From: Candidatus Woesearchaeota archaeon | Lineage (GTDB): Archaea > Nanobdellota > Nanobdellia > Pacearchaeales > GW2011-AR1 | DNA length: 8,908 nucleotides | Direction of reading: 5' to 3' | NCBI GenBank assembly: GCA_012798335.1 | Contig: JAAZNJ010000041.1 | Location: 1-8,908, forward strand | Shown here: one piece after another, positions 5,910 through 8,908 of the stretch | How the letters are laid out: every line of letters begins with the position of its first letter | How positions within the stretch are numbered: position 1 is the stretch's first letter | Program-made: the position numbers and the translations under genes | Notes under the pieces: model-generated | Seen by the model: only the letters and a program-made list of their open reading frames with translations | Databases searched by the model: none | What the model was told of the DNA's origin: nothing

Positions 5910-7112
5910 ATGAAAGCCCAATTTTATAGAAAAATTTTAGATAACGGAATGACTATCTTTTTAGAAAAAAGAGAATTACCAATTGTGAGTGTTATCTTTG
6001 CTGTTCGTAATGGGGGGATTAATGAAAAACCAGAAGAAAAAGGAATTTCCCATTTTATTGAACATATGTTATACAAAGGAACTCCTAAAAGAAACGCAAA
6101 ACAAATTGCAGAAGAAATTGAAAAAAAGGGGGGAGAATTAAATGGTTTCACAGACGAAATAGTCACTGCTTATTGGTCTAGAATTCCTAGTAAGCATTTA
6201 GATACTGCTTTAGATGTTTTAGGGGATATGATAAAAAATCCTCTTTTTAATAAAGAAGAATTAGAAAAAGAGAGAAAAGTGATTTTTGAAGAAATCAAAA
6301 TGAGAAAAGACAATCCTCAAATATATGTTATGGATAGTATTCAAAAATATCTTTATTCTGGGACATTAGGCTTAAATCTTATTGGTAGTTATAAAACAAT
6401 GAACTCAATAACCAGAGAAGATTTGATAAAAAGATTTAATCTTGTTTATCAGCCAAATAATCTAATTTTAGGGGTTGTTGGAGATGCAGACTTTGATAAA
6501 ATTGTTAATTTTGCAGAAAACTTTTTTGGAAAAAACAAAGGAAAAATCCCTAAAATACCTTTTTCTAAAATGAATAGATCTTTTATAGAAAAAAGAAAGG
6601 GTGTTGACCAAGCAAATTTAATTTTTGCATATCACACACCATTAGCTAATTCTTTTGAATCATACGTTGCTCAAATTTTAAATTATTTGATGGCAGTCGG
6701 GATGTCTTCTAGACTTTTTTCAGAGATAAGAGAAAAAAGAAATCTTGCTTATTCTATAAAAGGAGAGTCTAACATAAACAAGTTTTTTTCTTATAATACA
6801 ATTTATGTAGGAACAAAAAAAGAAAATGTAAATCAAGTTAAATCTCTTATCTTAAAAGAATTTGAAAACATTCAAAAATCTTTAACTGAAAAAGAACTTA
6901 ATCAAACAAAAGAACAAATATTAGGAAATTATTATTTATCTAGCGAGGATTCTCAAACTCATCTGTTTAATCTTTTATCTTATGAATTAGATGGAGATTC
7001 AAGAAATTTTTATGAATTTGAAGAAAACATTAAAAAAATAAAAGTCAAAGATGTTAAAAAATTATCAAAAATAAAAGAGTATAGCTTTTTTGCTTTAATA
7101 CCAGAGGGTTAA
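5910..7112 (+). CDS. M16 family zinc peptidase (insulinase-like)
   Basis: A 400-residue, probably cytosolic zinc endopeptidase of the M16 (pitrilysin/mitochondrial-processing-peptidase) family. The inverted zinc motif HFIEH lies at residues 48-52, with the third ligand expected in FEEIKM (E127 or E128), about 76 residues further as in the family. NGFTDE at 78-83 follows the usual spacing. The second half carries the conserved SSRLFSEIREKRNLAYSI stretch, typical of M16B proteins that pair or dimerise. No signal peptide is seen, and a single protein of this length suggests a homodimer. The start is placed at ATG 5910 because of the promoter spacing; a TTG at 5904 would add two residues. The next gene begins directly after the stop. 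The family is mainly bacterial, so old transfer is possible, but base composition matches the neighbours. Confidence 0.95.
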   Translation: MKAQFYRKILDNGMTIFLEKRELPIVSVIFAVRNGGINEKPEEKGISHFIEHMLYKGTPKRNAKQIAEEIEKKGGELNGFTDEIVTAYWSRIPSKHLDTALDVLGDMIKNPLFNKEELEKERKVIFEEIKMRKDNPQIYVMDSIQKYLYSGTLGLNLIGSYKTMNSITREDLIKRFNLVYQPNNLILGVVGDADFDKIVNFAENFFGKNKGKIPKIPFSKMNRSFIEKRKGVDQANLIFAYHTPLANSFESYVAQILNYLMAVGMSSRLFSEIREKRNLAYSIKGESNINKFFSYNTIYVGTKKENVNQVKSLILKEFENIQKSLTEKELNQTKEQILGNYYLSSEDSQTHLFNLLSYELDGDSRNFYEFEENIKKIKVKDVKKLSKIKEYSFFALIPEG

Positions 7113-7505
7113 ATGTATCTAGCACATTATCTTATCCCTGTAATACTTTTTATTTTTTTTAAAGATAGGATTATGTTTTTAGGATTACTCATAGGAAATT
7201 TAATTGATTTAGACCACCTATTCTTAAGATTTATAGGAAAAGTTTCTTTTTCAAAAAGTATTTGTGATATCTCTGAATTTTGGAAATGCAATGGGCTTTT
7301 TTATTATCCTTTACATAATGTTTATACATGGTCTTTTTTTATTATCTCTTCTTTATTATTCTTCTATTTAATGATTAATGAAAAATATACTAAAAATAAA
7401 AAAATCTATAAACTATTCTTTTTTTTCCTCTATAGGTGTTGTCCTGCATTTAACTTTAGACTTTATTCAATTAGTTACAGGATTTGCCTTTTGATTATTC
7501 TATGA
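7113..7505 (+). CDS. Small DUF6122-like membrane protein, C-terminus frameshifted
   Basis: A small membrane protein with no known function. The start ATG follows the peptidase stop without a gap, and AGAGG lies 9 nt before it, so it is probably co-transcribed and coupled. HYLIPV near the N-terminus, GNLIDLDHL and the later YYPLHNVYTW resemble the DUF6122/YdjM-like group, in which DLDH, PLH and a C-terminal LHxxxD are conserved. In the given sequence the frame ends with an unrelated, Cys/Arg-containing tail of 25 residues or so. Reading one base further on after the T8 run at 7419-7426 gives SSIGVVLHLTLDFIQLVTGF and a stop at 7492-7494, which restores the LHxxxD motif and a final membrane segment (126 residues in all). 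The gene is therefore frameshifted by one extra T, through sequencing error, mutation, phase variation or recoding. Confidence 0.7.
   Translation: MYLAHYLIPVILFIFFKDRIMFLGLLIGNLIDLDHLFLRFIGKVSFSKSICDISEFWKCNGLFYYPLHNVYTWSFFIISSLLFFYLMINEKYTKNKKIYKLFFFFLYRCCPAFNFRLYSISYRICLLIIL
7419..7426 (+). other. T8 homopolymer, site of the frameshift
   Basis: Eight T in a row. Removing one T joins the N-terminal frame to the conserved downstream frame GVVLHLTLDFIQ, which ends at the TGA at 7492-7494. Adding one T instead leads quickly to a TAG. Confidence 0.7.
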
Positions 7506-7507
7506 TA

Positions 7508-7532
7508 TCTTTCTCATCTTTTTCTTTTTCCT
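7508..7532 (+). terminator. Pyrimidine-rich T-run tract
   Basis: A tract of T and C, broken by a single A, with two T5 runs follows the peptidase/membrane-protein pair. It lies before the promoter of the next gene, consistent with oligo-T termination. No hairpin is evident. Confidence 0.4.
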
Positions 7533-7544
7533 TACTAATTTTAT

Positions 7545-7560
7545 AGATTAATCTTAAAAA
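7545..7560 (+). promoter_or_regulatory. Promoter of the ureohydrolase gene
   Basis: AGATTAATCTTAAAAA combines a 10-bp palindrome AGATTAATCT (7545-7554) with a TTAAAAA box centred about 25 nt before the ATG at 7582. The palindrome is the same core as in the 16-bp palindrome at 5061-5076 and sits at the same distance from its start codon. Confidence 0.5.
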
Positions 7561-7581
7561 CTAGACTTTTCTTTAAATTAT

Positions 7582-8382
7582 ATGTTCATAGTAAAAGTTC
7601 CTGGAATTAATGGATTAGGTAAAACCTCTGGATGCAGGAATGCAGGAAATTCTATAATTAAAGAGTTAAAAGAAATTTATAGTAATGAACAAAATACAAT
7701 TATAGATACATCTCTTCTTGATTTAGAGGAAATTCATTTAGACAACTCTAATTTAGAATTAAGTCATAATCTTATTTATAAAAACTCTTTAGAAATATTT
7801 GAAACTAAAACTCAAACAATCTTTTTAGGAGGAGATCATTCTTTAAGTTATTCTACAGGAAAAGCATTTTTAGATTATTGTAAAAAAGAAAAGAAAAATC
7901 CTTGCTTAATTGTTTTTGACGCTCATCCTGATTGTATGGAACCGATGAAAGAACCAACCCATGAAGAATGGTTAAGAAAGCTTATTGAAGAGGGTTTTCC
8001 TCCTGAAAATGTTTTAATTGTTGGATTAAGAAACTCTCATAAAGATGAAATTAAATTTTTAAAAGAAAACAAGGTTAAAACTTTCGCAATTAATAATATT
8101 ATAGAAAATATTTCTGATGCTTGTGAAATAATTATGGAATTTTCAAACGGAAAAGAACTTTATCTTTCTATTGATATTGATGTTATTGATCCTGCATTTG
8201 CACCTTCAACAGGTTATTCTGAACCAGGGGGATTAACAAGCAGGCAGTTTATTTATATAATACAAAGAATAAAAAAAATAAAATCTTTAAAAGCTGTTGA
8301 TTTAGTTGAGATTAATAGCGAAAATGATAAAGATAATCTAACTATAAGATTAGGAGCCAAAATTTTATCAGAATTATTATGA
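7582..8382 (+). CDS. Arginase/agmatinase-family ureohydrolase
   Basis: A 266-residue binuclear manganese hydrolase of the ureohydrolase fold, which splits guanidino groups from substrates such as arginine, agmatine or formiminoglutamate. All six metal ligands are visible: H86 in GGDHS; D113, H115 and D117 in DAHPD; D198 and D200 in SIDIDVIDP. The GYSEPGGL stretch at 211-218 is the conserved C-terminal family loop. The residues after DAHPD (CMEPMKEPTHEEW) differ from the DAHTDIN of arginases and DAHTDTY of agmatinases, which recognise the substrate, so the substrate cannot be named. The protein is shorter than typical arginases. The start is supported by the promoter at -25; no Shine-Dalgarno is seen. 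Its stop overlaps the next start by ATGA, so the two are probably translated in a coupled way. Confidence 0.9.
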   Translation: MFIVKVPGINGLGKTSGCRNAGNSIIKELKEIYSNEQNTIIDTSLLDLEEIHLDNSNLELSHNLIYKNSLEIFETKTQTIFLGGDHSLSYSTGKAFLDYCKKEKKNPCLIVFDAHPDCMEPMKEPTHEEWLRKLIEEGFPPENVLIVGLRNSHKDEIKFLKENKVKTFAINNIIENISDACEIIMEFSNGKELYLSIDIDVIDPAFAPSTGYSEPGGLTSRQFIYIIQRIKKIKSLKAVDLVEINSENDKDNLTIRLGAKILSELL

Positions 8383-8900
8383 GATGTTTTATTTCTTTAG
8401 ATATACCAGAAGAGATTAAAAATGAGATAATAAAGATTCAAGAAAAAATTCCAGAATTTATAGGTAAGAAAACAGAAAAAGAAAATTTGCATTTAACTTT
8501 AAAGTTTTTAGGAGAGATTAATAAAAATCAATTAGAAATTATAAAAGAGAAATTAAAAGAAATAAAATTTCAAGAATTAAACCTTTCAATAAATAGTATC
8601 GGTGTATTCATTCAAAAAAATAGAATTATTCTCTGGTTAAAAATTAGTGGAGCAGAAGAATTACAAAAGAAAATTGATTTTTTATTAAAAGAAATTTTTC
8701 CAGAAGAAAAAAGATTTATGTCTCATTTGACAATTGCAAGAATAAAAAAACTAAAAGACAAAAAATCTTTTTTTGAATTTATTAACAATTTTAAATTTCA
8801 ACCTTTTTCATTTAATATAAATTCTTTTTCTTTAAAACAATCAGTCTTAACAAAAATAAAACCAGAATACAAAACAATTGAAAGATATTCTTGTTGTTAA
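8379..8900 (+). CDS. thpR: RNA 2',3'-cyclic phosphodiesterase ThpR (2H family)
   Basis: A 173-residue member of the 2H phosphoesterase family, historically called 2'-5' RNA ligase, which opens 2',3'-cyclic phosphates on RNA ends. The two catalytic motifs are HLTLKFLGE (H38, T40) and HLTIARIKK (H116, T118). The opening MRCFISLDIP is typical of ThpR, and the length is close to the family norm of about 180. The ATG lies inside the preceding stop (ATGA overlap), which fixes the start and implies an operon with the ureohydrolase, though no metabolic link between the two is apparent. The gene ends 8 nt before the window edge. Confidence 0.94.
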   Translation: MRCFISLDIPEEIKNEIIKIQEKIPEFIGKKTEKENLHLTLKFLGEINKNQLEIIKEKLKEIKFQELNLSINSIGVFIQKNRIILWLKISGAEELQKKIDFLLKEIFPEEKRFMSHLTIARIKKLKDKKSFFEFINNFKFQPFSFNINSFSLKQSVLTKIKPEYKTIERYSCC

Positions 8901-8908
8901 TTTATATA

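Noticed and set aside
5924..6166. Open frame on the minus strand opposite the M16 peptidase
   Set aside because: Antisense shadow of the zinc-binding region of the peptidase, which is clearly the real gene.
1..8908. CRISPR array, insertion sequence or toxin-antitoxin cassette
   Set aside because: No direct repeats with regular spacing, no transposase or recombinase, and no small paired ORFs were found; the window reads as chromosomal housekeeping DNA.

Overview
The window is an AT-rich, gene-dense piece of an archaeal genome. Decisive markers are the C-terminal part of the large subunit of DNA polymerase D, a COG1784-type TctA membrane protein, an archaeal/eukaryotic-type TyrRS and a DRG-like GTPase with a TGS domain. 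The extreme A+T bias, tiny intergenic gaps and short proteins suggest a reduced-genome DPANN archaeon (Woesearchaeota/Pacearchaeota-like). That placement is inference from style and gene content, not a phylogeny. The standard code is used, with TGA as a stop.

Layout: (1) positions 2-1327, + strand, DP2 polymerase C-terminus, entering from outside the window; (2) 1414-2601, - strand, TctA-like permease, convergent with DP2; (3) 2694-3713, + strand, tyrS, divergent from the permease; (4) 3714-4118, a 405-bp gap between convergent genes, full of hairpins and with short stretches resembling 23S rRNA domains V and VI; (5) 4119-5033, - strand, DRG-like GTPase; (6) 5099-5878, + strand, a methyltransferase with the signatures of the FmrO/Rmt/ArmA 16S rRNA methylase family, divergent from the GTPase across a shared perfect palindrome; (7) 5910-7112, + strand, M16 zinc peptidase; (8) 7113-7505, + strand, small DUF6122-like membrane protein whose conserved C-terminus is out of frame after a T8 run; (9) 7582-8382, + strand, arginase/agmatinase-family protein; (10) 8379-8900, + strand, ThpR 2H phosphodiesterase, overlapping gene 9 by 4 nt.

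The middle of the window has a translation theme: tyrS, the possible structured RNA, a ribosome-associated GTPase family and an rRNA methylase-like protein. Several genes share a promoter layout, with ATTAAT followed by a TTTTAA/TTAAAA/TTTAAAT box about 35 nt before the start codon. That implies leaderless or nearly leaderless mRNAs and helps to choose starts. The items most worth a second look are the archaeal Rmt-like methylase, the structured rRNA-like intergenic region, the palindromic bidirectional promoter and the frameshifted membrane protein.
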